Assembly: GCA_022376465.1 (NCBI GenBank)
Contig: JACDTU010000002.1
Location: forward strand, 744,001-808,000
Direction of reading: 5' to 3'
Source of the DNA: Cubamyces lactineus
Taxonomy: Eukaryota; Basidiomycota; Agaricomycetes; Polyporales; Polyporaceae
DNA length: 64,000 nt
Part shown: positions 34,791-47,323 of the stretch, piece after piece
Numbering within the stretch: position 1 is the stretch's first letter
How the letters are laid out: every line of letters begins with the position of its first letter
The notes under the pieces: model-generated
Databases searched by the model: none
Told to the model about the DNA's origin: nothing
What the model saw: the letters and a program-made list of their open reading frames with translations, nothing else
Made by a program: the position numbers and the translations under genes

Positions 34791-37700
34791 TCACTCTACA
34801 TCTGAATCAACGTCGTCATCCTCTCCTTCACTGCTTTCCTCCTTCCTCGGACTCGCCGCTGCTAGTCGACTCGAGCTCGGGCTTGCGCTCGCACCCACTC
34901 CCACACCCGCCAACGAGCTCTTGGATGCGCTCGCACTCGCATGCACACCCAGCCCCGACCCGATTGACGCACTCCGCATGCCCAAGCCAAGCATGAACAT
35001 GCCGGACGTAGTGCGTTGCCTGGGCCCCGCACGGTGCGGTCCCCCAATGCCAGGACCCGCCCCGGCACTCAGGCCGCCATAGGTTGGGGAGCGAGCGGGG
35101 GAAGGCACAGCGATGCGCAAGCCGAGATTCGCGAGAGGGTCGGTAGGAGACTCCGCTGAAGACTCGCGTGGGTGAGTAAAGGATGAGGAGTGGCGTAGCC
35201 GGGGCGAGGTCATCACGGATCCGAATGTCGGCGCTGGACTCGTCGAACGTGGAGGGCTGAGGAAAGAGGGCGTCCAGGAAGACCAGCTTGGTGACGCAGA
35301 CGTCCGTGCAGAAGGCGCGGCAGCAGATAGCGAGCCATCGGGTGACGCGAGGGCGAGCTCGTGCAGTGTGCGTTTGATGGATGCGATGTCGTGTTCGAGA
35401 TCGTCGAGCTTTTGCGAGAACGACTGCGTCGCCTTCGCTACTGAGCGATCCGTCCCGTTCACGAACGACGCAACTTCCTTGAGCATGTCATTAGAATCCA
35501 TCTTATCCGACTCGTCCGAATGGTTCATTGCGCCCGGGATGGAAAGTAATGCCTCGTATCCACTCGCGATACGCTCTTCGTCTGCTATGCGGATCTCGAG
35601 TTCCACGCGTGCGTCTTCATTGAAGTCGCCGAGCCGATCGACAGCTTTCCGAAGGAGTGTTTGCAGGTCCGAACTCGCTCCGGAGCTTTGAACAGGAACC
35701 TCGCTGAGCGACTTCTTGAGCTCCTTGAGTGCGAGATGACAATCGCGGAACCCGCGCTGGACGTCATCGTACCGGTTCTTGATCTTTGCAAGGCTGACCA
35801 GGAGCGACGCCTCTTGAGTCTCTGTGGCTGGGCGCGCGGGGGAAGCAGGTGTCAGAGGTAGTGGTGACAGCGCAGAGCCATCAGTGGCGTCCAGCTGAAG
35901 TGGCGGAGGCACGGCAGCCCTGGTTGGTCGCTCATCGTTGCGAGCAGGTGATACCGACGGCGCTGGGGCACTTGGCATGGTATCAGACGAATGATCGGGC
36001 GGAGAGAGCGGAAGGACAGGTACAATGGCAGGACTGTTTCTGGTGGCCTGAGAGTCGGTGTTAGAAGGGAATGGGACAGTGGGGGTATCATGATGTGTCG
36101 GATCCGACGAGGGAATCTTTGCAGGTGCAGTCGTCACTCCAAGTTTGTTGGGAGGCAGCTCATTGTCGAGAGATTTACTTGAGGCCGTTCGGGCCATAGG
36201 GTGGATTTGCGTATCTGCTGCTTCCATGGTAGACGTCAAAGAAGGCTCGGGCGAGCCAGGCTGTTCCTGGGGTATCGAGTCGACGGTGGGGGCTACGGCG
36301 ATATCTTCAACAGAAACGTCTATCGTTGGAAGATTCTCAGTAGGAAGGGTGTCATGAGAGGATGGAGTGGAATTGGTCGTCGATGCCGAAGAGCCATTGT
36401 GATCTAACGCTGGCTTGTCAAGCTGACCTATGCTCGCGCGATGAGGTACTGGTTGGACCACGCGTTTCGACTGCATCGGCAATGGCATACTGTCTGACTG
36501 TCCCGGCGTCTCGAGCTGGGCGAGCTTGCGTTCAGTCTTCAGCCTCCGAACGGTCTCCTCTTGCAATTCATGGGTTAACGAAGAAACCGCATCCTGCGCG
36601 AGAATAAGTCTGGCGATGGTGCCGCTCGTGTTCATGCGATCATTGGCGGATGGTTGACTGTTCAACGTCTCCAAGAGATCTTCCGCGTCCAGGACCGCCC
36701 GAGAGAATGCTTCTCTGAGTACCATAGCGTCCAACTCGCCATCGCCTGTGTCTCCAGACGAGCGCTCAAGGGACTCCCGCCCCCTTCGAATCCAGCGTCG
36801 TAGGCTTTCCGCGAGATTCTCCTCGCGACTAAGGAATGCAAGACGAAGGGAGACCTCGCGTCGACGCCCGTACGCTTCCCGCGCGATGTCCTCCGTAAGC
36901 TCATCTAGCGCGGAACGGACTCTGTCAGACTCGGCGCGCTCATGCTCGAGAGCACGCTGGAGATGCGCAATCTCAGCGTTCAGCGTGGCCAGCGTAGCGG
37001 CATGTCGCGCCTTGAGCGCGTCAATCGCTTGCTGGAGCTTATCGGTCGCCGATTGAGAGAACTTCCTAGATCGACATTAGACTGAGCAGTCAAGCAGACT
37101 CAAGGGATGAAGTAGAAACGAACATGTAACGGGATACCATCTTCGTCGCGGTGTTATCATCAGCGCGATACTTGTCGAGCTCGTGGACAGCGGCGGCCAA
37201 TTCGGTTCGATCATGCTCAGCTCCAAGGCGCGCGACTTCAAGTTCTTTGTAGAGAAGCCCGTTGTCACCATGAAGCTTGGCAATTTCCGCCTCGAGTCGC
37301 TCGTTCTGACCGTTGAACTCCTCAAGCAATCTTTGAAGACCCAGCCTGCCTTCCGAAAGAATATCCACGAGCGTTGCGGTAGATCCATTGTTATGACGCT
37401 GTAGGTCAATAGACGAAGTCGAGGAAGCACCGGAGGGCGCTCGTGTTCGGCCTTCCAGCTTGCGAACGAGATTCGCATATTCTTGGACGACTAGATCAGC
37501 CATGCGCCGCTCCTCCTCCGCAGCCTTCAGCTTCCGCCCCAGTTCGCGCTCCCGAGCCAGACCCTCTTCTTCACGCGCACGGGCGTCCGCAGCCAAGGCG
37601 CGGGCGGCTTCGATCTCGTGTTGTGCATTTGCCAGCTCGCTACGAGCATCCGCAAGCTCCTTGGTGCGTACAAGCAATGTTTCTTCAACCGTAGTGAGCT

Positions 37701-38070
37701 TGTCCGAAAGGCGTCGAAGGGCGAGGGTCAGTTCAGGCACCTGAGTGGTGGCTTGGTTCGGAGTAGTATCGGGGTTCGCTCTGAGTACCGCGACCTCCTC
37801 CTTCAACCGCGCGTTTTCTCGCTCGAGTGCGCGCGCATGTTCAGCGGCCTGGGATGCTTCTAGCGAGTGCCTCTGTAACTTCAGGGACGTGGCATGGGCT
37901 TCGTGCTACCGAGAAAGCCTGTGCGTCAGTCGATGAGCGTTGGACGGCGAACGGAATGGACAACGAAGACATACTTGATACCGCGCGACTGCTGAGCGAA
38001 GGCTGGCAAGCTCAAGAGCGAGCGGGTGGTCGTCGTTGACTGCCAAAACTATGGACGGATCGTCCGCCAT
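34791..38070 (-). CDS. Large coiled-coil protein of unknown function
   Basis: The N-terminus (MADDPSIVLAVNDDHPLALE then LASLRSAVARYQ) starts at 38070; an in-frame ATG at 38139 is an alternative. A short intron near 37910-37975 leads to EAHATSLKLQRHSLEASQ and then nearly 500 residues of heptad-rich helix: KLTTVEETLLVRTKELADAR, RELGRKLKAAEEERRMADLV, ENARLKEEVAVLRANP and KLQQAIDALKARHAATLATL. A second helical block (REAFSRAVLDAEDLLETLNS) follows. The last exon (34791 to about 37066) then carries a long Ser/Pro/Thr-rich region, another helical segment (QKLDDLEHDIASIKRTLHEL) and an acidic C-terminus (SEGEDDDVDSDVE). The form suggests a cytoskeletal, polarity or trafficking scaffold, but I recognise no named family. 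Confidence 0.75.
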
Positions 38071-38690
38071 GTACGCGAGCACGTACAAGCTGCGTAAAGC
38101 TGCTGCTGTAGTCCGTCGTCTCGCCACGCCTGATGGCACGCGTCCTTCTATTACAGCGGAGAACGAAGTTAGAGCTCGCGGAGTTCACACCTGGCGCACC
38201 CTCCCCCTGCACAGGCTGTCGGAGTAACCCCGCATGATCTCCGCTGTGGCACTGGAGATGGGCTGCAGGCGACGTCTTCTTGGGTTCTTGTCCTCGTCTT
38301 CGTCGTCTTTGCCCTCCCTCCTCGCCGCCCGCCATCCGCCGCTCGCGACAGACGCATATCCTCAATTGCGAAGCCTTAGAGCCATCGGTTGTACATTTTG
38401 TAGCGTTATTGAAGCCCTCAGCACACCGCCATATCCATCAAGCTTTACTAAGCCCTGACACCGTATCCGACTGAGCACCTATTCCCCCTTCTGCGCAATA
38501 TCGGAACCTCAATCCTCGCTCCAGACGACTGTCGCGTTGAGTTTTATGTTCGCAGTGAGAGAGCCTTCACCCTGGATCAAACAACGATAATAGTACCACG
38601 GTATGTCCCATTCTTCATACGTATTACCAGGCCCTCACAATATCCTGTCTATCCTCACGCGATCGTTGTCACTTGCCCGTGTAAGCAGAA
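38071..38690. promoter_or_regulatory. Divergent promoter region, coiled-coil gene / UBP3
   Basis: 620 bp between two divergent start codons. It is pyrimidine-rich near the UBP3 start, and an intron in the UBP3 5' leader (donor GTATGT near 38602, acceptor near 38688) is plausible. No specific operator is recognised. Confidence 0.4.
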
Positions 38691-41600
38691 ATGGCTAGCC
38701 CACACACACCTTACCATCCTCAACCAGGACCATCGTACTATCATCCCCCGCCTCCTCCTCCTTCACACTTCGCGTATCCCCCGGCACCTGGCCCGGCGCC
38801 CTACTACCCGTATCCCATGCCACCCATGAACGGTCCTGCGCCGATGCACCAACCTGCTTCCCCCAGGATCAATGGCGCCGGACGCGGGCGATTCAACCCG
38901 CACAGAGGCGGAGGACCTAGTTATCACTACCAGCATATGCCTCAACACCATATGACTCCCGCAGTACCGGTACAATCACCCCCACCCGTATCTCCTGCAA
39001 GCCCGTTCCACCACCCACAAAAGTTTGCTCCTCACCCGCATCCACCTCATCCCCACCAGGTTCCGTACGGTTCGCCCTACCACCATCCCCAGCCTAACGG
39101 ACCTTACCCGCCTACGTGGCCGGGGCAGACCTTGTCACCCTTGCCGAAACAACTATCTATGCTACCGCCGATGGTATCTGCAGAAAATGTACCCCAGATT
39201 CAGATCCCCCAGCATCCACAACAGCAGCCTCACCTTCAGCAGCAATCGCAAGGTCCTCCGCAACCTCATCTTTCCCCTGAGATGTCTCAGCGACTCCAGG
39301 CAATCCCTCCGCATACCGCACAGAACATCTCTCCTCAGGTCCCTTCTCCCACTGCAGCGCCCTTCGTTCCCCGGCAAGCCCTAGTGCCTCCCGCAACGTC
39401 ACGGCCTGATCCTAGCCCTTCTGAACACATCCAGGCCGTATCAACATCCGTAGACGAACCAGTACCTGAGATTCAAGAGCCGTCGCCTCAGATCGATGCG
39501 GACGAATTGCAGGCTGATGGACATGATTCTCAACCAGAGTTGCTGCCGGAGCCTGAGCTTCAGACCGTGGAAGCAGCTGTCGAGGAGGTATCGCCTAAGG
39601 ACTCAAGACCCCCCACCCCCAACAGTCCATCGCTTGCTCCTACGCCCTCCCCCTCATTCCTGTCTACATATGTGGTATGGTCCCGACGCCCCGGGGATCC
39701 GGGTCAAGCTCCTGGTGTCATCATTTCAACCCAAGCATACCCACCTGGGGATGTTGTACAGAAAGCTATGGAGCTGCCTTCCCCACCTGCCTCGCCGGTA
39801 CCCGAGCGAGTCACACACCAACAGTCTTCGACTCCCTCTGCAGATCTTCGTCAAGATGATTCGTTGGATACGCACCGGGCGCCTTCCGTCTCAACCACCG
39901 AGACGACACCTGCCGGCTCCATCGCCGCAGATACGCCTGTGCCCGGATCACCTTACTCTTGTGCGACGTCGATCTCTGCTGCCGTAGGGTCTCCTTCTAC
40001 CAGTCAAGCGCCCAAATCTCCTGTTTCGCCTCGCGCCGAGGTCAAGGCCGAACTTCCAACAAGCAACGAGAGCACGTCAGAGGTTGCTGCTGCCGCTGCT
40101 GGACCGTCTGCCCCTTCGCCTGCTACGGAGGCGAAATCTGATGCCGTCGCTCCTTCGCCATCGACTACACCCGCTGCGCCTGTCAAACCTGCTTGGGGGG
40201 TCAAGAAGTCGTGGGCCTCTCTCCTGCAGTCCAGTGATTCCAACGCTTCCTCTTCGAAGCCACGACTGCCTGTATCCAATGTAGTTGGGTTCTCCGTCCC
40301 CGCAACGTCTGGAGCTAGCGCACCACCGACCACCGTCCCCTCTGTCGCTGCCTCCAACCGTAGCGAGCTGCTCAATCTGCTCAACAACGGGCCGTCTGGT
40401 TCTTCAGCGGGCACCGCCGCTGCAATGAAGATCCGGCCGCGCGGCTTGGTTAACACTGGCAACATGTGCTTTGCGAATGCGGTCCTGCAGATTCTCGTAT
40501 ACTGTCCTCCATTCCACCGTTTCTTCTCCGAATTGCGGAGGCATCTTGCTGGACCTGTTGTGGGCTCCCAGCGCGAGGGTTCGAAAGCAACACCACTCGT
40601 CGATGCGACGATACAATTCTTAAAGGAGTTCGTGCCTGATCCTCCAGTATCGAACAGTGCTTCCAAGGCGAAGGGCAAGGAGCGAGAAGACGATCTATTC
40701 GACGAGTTGGATAGCTTCATCCCCACTTACGTATACGACGCGATGAAAGAGAAGAAGCGCTTTGCTAACATGATTGTGAGTCACTTCAATGCTTACTGTG
40801 TGGCTGTGGCTCTAATTGCGGGTATATGATTCAGGGCGGGCACCAGGAAGATGCTGAGGAATTCCTCGGGTTTTTCTTGGACACCCTTGAGGAGGAGCTT
40901 CTGTCAATCTCGCAGTCACTGTCACCCAAAGAGGCGCCGAAACCCTCGGAGGAAGGTCAGGTTCAAGACGGCGAGTGGCTAGAGGTCGGCAAGAAGAACA
41001 AAGCCGTCACAACGCGGACTGTGAGTGTGATCAGCATGCATTGTCCGAATGCGCTACTCATCATTTCCAGGCCAAATCCACAGACTCGCCGATCACAAGG
41101 ATATTCGGTGGCAAGTTCCGCTCGACCCTCCGCACCCCGCACCAACGCGACTCCGTCACGATTGAGGATTGGCGCTCATTGCAGCTGGACATCCAGCCCG
41201 AGAACGTCAAAACGCTCCAGGATGCGCTCCAGCACATTTCGCATCCTCAGCAAGTACAAATCAACATACCGACCCGGCCAACAGCGATCGACGCCACGCA
41301 GCAGGTGCTCATTGAGGCTCTTCCGCCGGTGCTCATCCTGCACATGAAGCGGTTCCTCTACGACACGAAGGTGGGCGACGTCGTCAAGGTCGGCAAGCAG
41401 GTAGCGTTCTCGCCAGAGCTCGAGATCGGCTCCGGTATGTGACTTTGAGTTGGTACAAATACCCGACGGAGATGATGCTCATAGGCATTCCAGATCTCAT
41501 CGCACCGACGAAGCGCACAGCGCAACCCGTAAAATACCAACTATTCGGAGGTGCGTCCCTGTTCTTCCTTCGTCAACGCATCGTAGGAGCCTAAGTAACC

Positions 41601-41847
41601 CCGGCCCTATCTAGTCCTATACCATCATGGGCCCTCTGCGTCAGGGGGACATTATACCCTCGATGTATTGCACCCCAACCGAGAGTTGTCCGACCGTCCC
41701 CGGGCAGCGTGGATCCGCATCGACGACGAGCTCGTATCGGACGTTCGTCCGGACGATGTGTTCGGTGGGCTGGACCGCGACGACCGACACGCATACCTGC
41801 TGTTCTACAAGAGGGTGACTGCGTGGGGCCCGTCAAGGACAAATTAG
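38691..41847 (+). CDS. UBP3: Ubiquitin carboxyl-terminal hydrolase, UBP3/USP10 type
   Basis: A cysteine deubiquitinase. In yeast Ubp3 with Bre5 acts in vesicle traffic, ribophagy and stress-granule control. The first 560 residues are Pro/Gln/His-rich and disordered (MASPHTPYHPQPGPSYY...), a usual feature of this group. The catalytic domain starts RPRGLVNTGNMCFANAVLQ (about 40435-40490; nucleophile Cys in NMCFAN). It continues GGHQEDAEEFLGFFLDTLEE after an intron ending at 40833, then PPVLILHMKRFLYDTKVGD (about 41325-41385), and YHHGPSASGGHYTLDV with the catalytic His near 41620-41660. WIRIDDELVSDVRPDDVFG gives the acidic residue, and HAYLLFYKR closes the domain. The protein ends AWGPSRTN at 41847. 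Four introns, all in the catalytic half. The length fits UBP3 homologues. Confidence 0.94.
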
Positions 41848-42686
41848 ATAGTCGGTCGATCGGTCACCGTCGTACGTTGTTGTCGTCGTTCTTCTTAGTA
41901 TTGCTGCAGCTGCTGTTATGTTACTGTGCCAGTACTAGTACCCGTGTTCTGTTGTGATACATTCCTGGATTGCACCATTACTAAAAGATATGAGTGTGTG
42001 GAGAACTGCATGCTCTACATGTTGTGCGTATCCATCGATCGTGCGAGCCGTGGTGTGAGACGGAGCCCGAATTCCTACCGCCGTGCCTAAAGACTGTGTT
42101 CGCCCTGAAGACGCATTGCTCGCCGGCAAGTGCTATCGACTGGCTTCTGTCAGCACATTGCAATCCTTTACGAACCAGCTCGGCAATACCGCGCCCGTCG
42201 TCACCATCCGAATACCCACTATGGCCCAGAGCATGTTTGCGAGGAGTGGCCCGGAGCTTTGCATGGTTCTCCCTGTCGGGTTGAATACACAGGTGCGTGG
42301 GACCAGATGCACTTCGATGCAGGGTGCAGACCCGAACACATTGGAGAGGGAAGGCTGCCGAGGCGTCGGGGGCCTTGAAGAAGAAGACATGGGGCAAGTC
42401 AGCTTGCTCATGTAGACATTCGTAGCAGCTCCCTGCCGCGCGATTGATGTAACAACATCCTGACGGGTCTCATACACGCTCACTTCTTTGCTGAACGAGG
42501 AGCAGTAGGACACCCTAAAGCAGTACGCGTACGCGTAACCTATCAGGCAGAGATTGTGATTGCGAAGTATAGATAGTTCCTTCTCCGGAGAAGAGAAGTG
42601 GGGGGATACAGATTCTCACAGACAGAGTCCATTGCGACGGAGAACTACGGGACAGCGATTCCTATACCGACAGGCTAATACGATAA
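41848..42686. other. Convergent 3' intergenic region
   Basis: 840 bp between the stops of UBP3 (+) and PMT2 (-). Two abutting ACGCGT hexamers occur at 42525-42536, but with no start codon nearby. Short open frames look random. Confidence 0.4.
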
Positions 42687-45600
42687 TTACTCATTATATA
42701 TGTTCCAAGTCTGCCGAAGGCCGCGTCAGCCAACGTGCGCACAAGAGTCAGTGGTGAAACGAAGACGTACCGAGCGCCACTTGAGTCCCCAGTGCTCGTT
42801 GATGGGACCGTCGATGCCCCACGCGACACCGCGGAACCACCAGAAGGTGCCGACGATGGCGAAGACGGTGACGCCGAAGACGATTTGTTTTGTGCGATCG
42901 GAGAGACGGCGGGAGGTGAAGACGAAGTGATCCAGGAGGTGTCCAAACATCAGGACGGAGAAGTAGAGAGTCGGGAGCTACGGAAGGCTAAGGTTAGCAT
43001 ACCTATATGCGCTAGCACTAGTATGCGCACTCACGTAGTGGTGGATATAAGTGACACGGCCCATGATCAAGAACGGCACTGAAGAGGTATTAGCGCGGTG
43101 ATCGGTGAGGGGACAAAGTCGATGACTCACAGAAATGGAACAGCCATCCCAACATAGCGATTTTGCCAACATACAAAAAGTGATCCCATTCCCCTGCTAA
43201 TGTATAAGCAAGCTTTCACCATAGTTCACTAACGAGAGCCACTCACTCGGCTCCATATCCTGATACTTCCTCTGCTGGCGCATCAGGTACACCAGCGCAG
43301 TAAGCGTACCCAGGATCAAGCTGATAGTGCCGCCCCACCAAATGATGGGCGTGCCGATGAGGTAGTACTTTGTCTGATTGTCACCCCAGCCGCACATGCG
43401 GAGACCAACGTGAAGGAACGGCCATTCGAGGGGCTTCGACGCAAGAATGTCCTCCTTGTCGGGATCGGGAATGAGGGCGTTGTTGGATGTGGCCATCGCG
43501 ACGTTGAGGTGCCAGAAGTCTCGCAGGAACGGAGATTTGTAGTAGCGAACGTCGCCAGGAGGCACTAGAGCAGTCCAAATGAGTCAAGCGATCATGAAGA
43601 GGTAACGAACGGGACTCACGGCGATGGTTCCAGTGACTCTCGACATTCCAGTACGTGTGCACATCCTTCGGATTATTCTCCTTGTCGCAGCTGACTTCAA
43701 TCTGCTTGAAGCCCCATTGAGGCAGGATCGCGTTCGCCGCACGGAGATAGCAGCCGGAAGCCTGGTGACGGAACCGCAGACGCGTCGTCAGCGAATGGAT
43801 CCTGTCGTACTTGTCCTTGCTTCCACGGTGAATGTCATCGACAACCTCTACGACCCAGTAGTCTTGGAAGTCACCGACGGTCGCGTTGCCGTAGCACGAC
43901 ACCTCATTGTTCAGCTTGGACACAGGTGCAGGAATAGGGTGCGAGTGCAGGTTGCGCGTCGTGGGTGCGTGCTGAAGCCGGATAACATCACCGTCCTTGA
44001 GGAAACGAATGGGGCCCTCGGGGTCATAGGGAGCTTCGTCCCAGCGAGGAAGAAGGACCCAGTCGTTGTTCTCATCCTTGTAGTGGTAACAGGTAACTTG
44101 CTGCTGTTCTGAACCGACGGGGTAAGTCTGGACATGGGAGTGAAGAAGGCCTCCACCCCAGCCCATGTTCTTGAGGGTGACCTTTGAACCGATGGCGACA
44201 TCTGGCAGAGGTCAGTGGGATGCTCGAGGGATGACAGGCAACGCGAGCGTCGACGCACCAAGAGGGTTCTCGTGGAACGTGTTCCCTTCAAGGTTCGCCT
44301 GGAAGAGCGAGCTCATTTGAGCATCACCAGGACCGGAATGGCTCAGGACCATGAAATGCAGCTTGAACGAGGCCATGTAGATCAAAATCGGCAACACGAT
44401 CAGGCAAGCAATTCGAGCGCCCCAGTGCCGCAGTTGATCGCGCTAATATCAATGAATTGGTCAATCACCATACCCCTGCCAAGTCGGACTAGGAGACCAC
44501 ATACAGCAGACATCTTCAGGTCGCCAAACTTGTCCCAGAGGTCTTCGATGGTGTATGCACCAACCAGACTGGTCACGAAGAAGCCAACCCATTTGACACT
44601 GCAAGGGGTGTCAATAATCAATTATAGTGCTGAACGGCAGATATAAGTCACATACCTGCAGACGCAGCCAATTGACCATCCTGTCAATGCTAGCCATACC
44701 CACCAATCGACGGTGAACGGTCTGTACATACGTGAGCACGTTACGGGGATATGAGTGAATGAGCACCGACCGGTATTGTTGGTTGTGGAACTTGGCCAGG
44801 CAGTATACGGTAGTGAACGTGAAGAATAACAACATAGAGTCCAAAAGAATGAATCGGGATATGCACAACCACGCAACATCTAAAGTGCCCTGAGTCGATA
44901 TATGCGCGCACTCTAGCCAAGTGAAGGTACTCACCACACAACACCATCAACGCGACCAAGTGACACGCCATCCAGCTCATTCCCAGCTCGACCGCAGTAT
45001 ACCATCCCAACGGCACCATCGCGACGCCAAACGTGGCGAGCATGACGCGCATGGCGACGTACGGGACCGTCTCTGGGTAAGTTGCGCCGCTCGTGAAGTC
45101 GAAGGAGCCGTCGTAGCCTGCCAGCAGGCCGGCGAGGCCGACGAGCATCTTGCCGAGCGGCGGGTGCACGTCGAAGTAGAACTCGCGCTTCAGGTAGTAC
45201 GAGCCGAACTTGCCAAAGTGCGCCTCGTCCCAGACGACGACGTCCGACTTGCCAATCTTGTGGAAGCGGGTCCAGCATGAGAGCAGCGTGTAGATGATTG
45301 GGGGGATGTGCTCGAGGTTCTGCACGAAGAACTCGCGCTGCGGGACGCGGAACGCGCGCGCATTGAGTTCATAACCTGAGTATATGCGGGGAAATGACAT
45401 ACCAGAGTGGTGGGAGGAGGAGGCGGTGGCCTGCGAGGGCGACCGCTGCTAACGGGTCCCCGGGAGGCCTTCATTTTGGAGTACACATCCTTGCCCTCGG
45501 CATCGTACGCGTCGTAGTCGAGGTCCTTTTCGGTTGCCTGGCTGGCAAACCCTCCGCCGTTGCCGCCGGGGCCGCGGGTGACCCTGCGGCGGGCCTTCTC

Positions 45601-45774
45601 CTCGGACATGTAGTGCAGGGGGAGCTCCTCGTCACGGGTGTTGTGGGCAGCGGAAGACTGAGACCAGTAGGGGTTGTGTGCGGAGGGGTGAGCGATTTCC
45701 TCAAAGTCGGACGACGAGCGGGGATCGTCGTCGAAAGGAGGTCCGAGGTCGAGAGCAACTTGGGATGGTTTCAT
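42687..45774 (-). CDS. PMT2: PMT2, dolichyl-phosphate-mannose protein O-mannosyltransferase
   Basis: An ER multi-spanning enzyme that moves mannose from dolichyl-phosphate-mannose to Ser/Thr of secretory proteins, usually as a PMT1-PMT2 heterodimer. The cytosolic N-terminus starts [18 protein letters not shown] at 45774. The first luminal loop has the essential acidic motif [20 protein letters not shown] and [15 protein letters not shown]; these residues fit the PMT2 subfamily rather than PMT1 or PMT4. Later come hydrophobic spans ([36 protein letters not shown]), the MIR region ([37 protein letters not shown]), and the C-terminal spans ([39 protein letters not shown]). The last tiny exon gives TWNIYNE before the stop at 42687. 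About ten introns. Confidence 0.94.
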
Positions 45775-46078
45775 CAGCCAAGCTGACTGGCTTATGGCGC
45801 AGAGCCGTGTATTGGCCCAACGACGGCAGGTGTGGCAAGCGGGAAGTCGATCTGGGCGCTTCTTTCTCTCTGTGCATCATATATGGTACTGCCACCGCTG
45901 CGCATCGACATCCTGACGTGGCCACTCTAGAGCGCGCAAGCGATCCTCGGAGAAATCTACAGCATCATATGGCTACTTTTAGGGAAAGGTACTACATAGT
46001 TACAAGCAATGCGAGAGACAGAGGAACCGTGAGACATAGCGAAGAGGAACATGACCGAGAAACACATGCTGCCTAGGC

Positions 46079-47323
46079 TCACTTGTGTCGCTGGTAGACA
46101 GCTATAAACACCGTGTCAGAAGCGTGCCATGGGAGCGGGTCAAGATACAGTCGTACCTGTTACCATTGCGTGGTCACGCTCATATGGCTCGAGAGTGACT
46201 TGCTCAATGGGTTTGAATTTGTGCTCCCGCAGCACGTCGACTTCCCGAGCGAATACGGCCTCGGCGGGCACTGTAGAGTCGATACAGCTGGCCTTGATGG
46301 AAATAACGGCATGGCCGCCGTCCTTCAAGAAGTACTCCGCATTGTGGGCCACGATACGCGCCTGGTCGGGCTGCGCGACATCGGCGAAAATGACATCGAC
46401 AGTCGAGAGGAGCATGCGATATCTGTGAGGAGTACGAGCATCCTCGACAATAGCTGTAACGAGCGGTCAACTTGAGTATTGCCTTGAACAATGAAGTAAA
46501 TGGCTGCAGGTGACATACGGATTACATTCGTCCGCTTCTTCGCCATACCAATCAGATCACGGCCTGACCTGAGCGAGAACTCAACGGCGTAGACAACACC
46601 CTCCTGTCTAGAAGTGAGCAGGACGCAACACAGGAGGAAGTCAGCCAACTTACAGGACCAACGATGTCTGCGACGTGAGAGACACTGGTACCGCTCGCGG
46701 CACCCAAGTAGAGGACCTTCTTGCCAGGCTCGATGAAAATGGCATCCAGACCACCAAGGATACCCGCAGCAAGCTTGGAACGGAAGGGGTTCCAGACGCG
46801 GTACTCGACCTTCGTACCTTCCTCGCTACCCTCGATAGATATCCGCTTCTCGCCGTAGACCGCCTCTCCGGGTACGAGGTTCTTCGTGACCAGCAAGGTC
46901 TCCTTGCCCTCCGCGATGAAGACACCCTTGTGCTTGTGCGGCTTGAGGATGACGTTCGAACCGCCCCGCGCACCAGGCTTGCCGCCGCCACGGCCGCCCC
47001 TTCCACGGGGAGCACCACGACCGCCGCCGCGACCACCAGCACCACGCTTTGCAACGCCTCCGCCGCGACCACCGCCTACCAGGTTGTCAACCCAAAAAAT
47101 CCCACAAGAAAAAGGCGAAACACGCACCACGTCCGCCGCGTCCGGGGGGACCACCGCGCCCCCTGGGGGCACCGCGAGCACCTCCGCGTCCACCACCCCG
47201 TCCTCCACCGAAGCCGCCGCGTCCTCCTGAGGCACCTGTAAGATTAGCACACACCGACGGCGATAAGTATAAGCTTCCTCTTCAAGAGCAGCAGCAACAA
47301 GGTGTGTTCGCACCGAAAGCCAT
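46079..47323 (-). CDS. NOP1: Fibrillarin (NOP1), box C/D snoRNP 2'-O-methyltransferase
   Basis: Nucleolar methyltransferase that uses S-adenosylmethionine to 2'-O-methylate rRNA guided by box C/D snoRNAs; it also methylates histone H2A Gln in yeast. Exon 1 is only 10 nt (ATGGCTTTCG, 47323-47314). Then come two glycine/arginine-rich exons ([16 protein letters not shown]...), forming the GAR domain. The core starts [19 protein letters not shown], then [20 protein letters not shown], the SAM-binding motif [20 protein letters not shown] (about 46660-46720), [40 protein letters not shown] and [16 protein letters not shown]. The last exon gives AVYQRHK before the stop at 46079. It is divergent from the MFS transporter. 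Confidence 0.94.

Noticed and set aside
40004..40726. 240-codon minus-strand open frame inside UBP3
   Set aside because: It is opposite the Ser/Pro-rich and catalytic exon of UBP3, which has conserved motifs; the antisense frame has none.
42525..42536. Two abutting ACGCGT boxes between UBP3 and PMT2
   Set aside because: They lie between two convergent 3' ends with no start codon near, so a promoter role is unlikely; probably chance.
46886..47230. Proline-rich plus-strand frames over fibrillarin exons
   Set aside because: They are the complement of the Gly/Arg-rich GAR domain and show no domain of their own.
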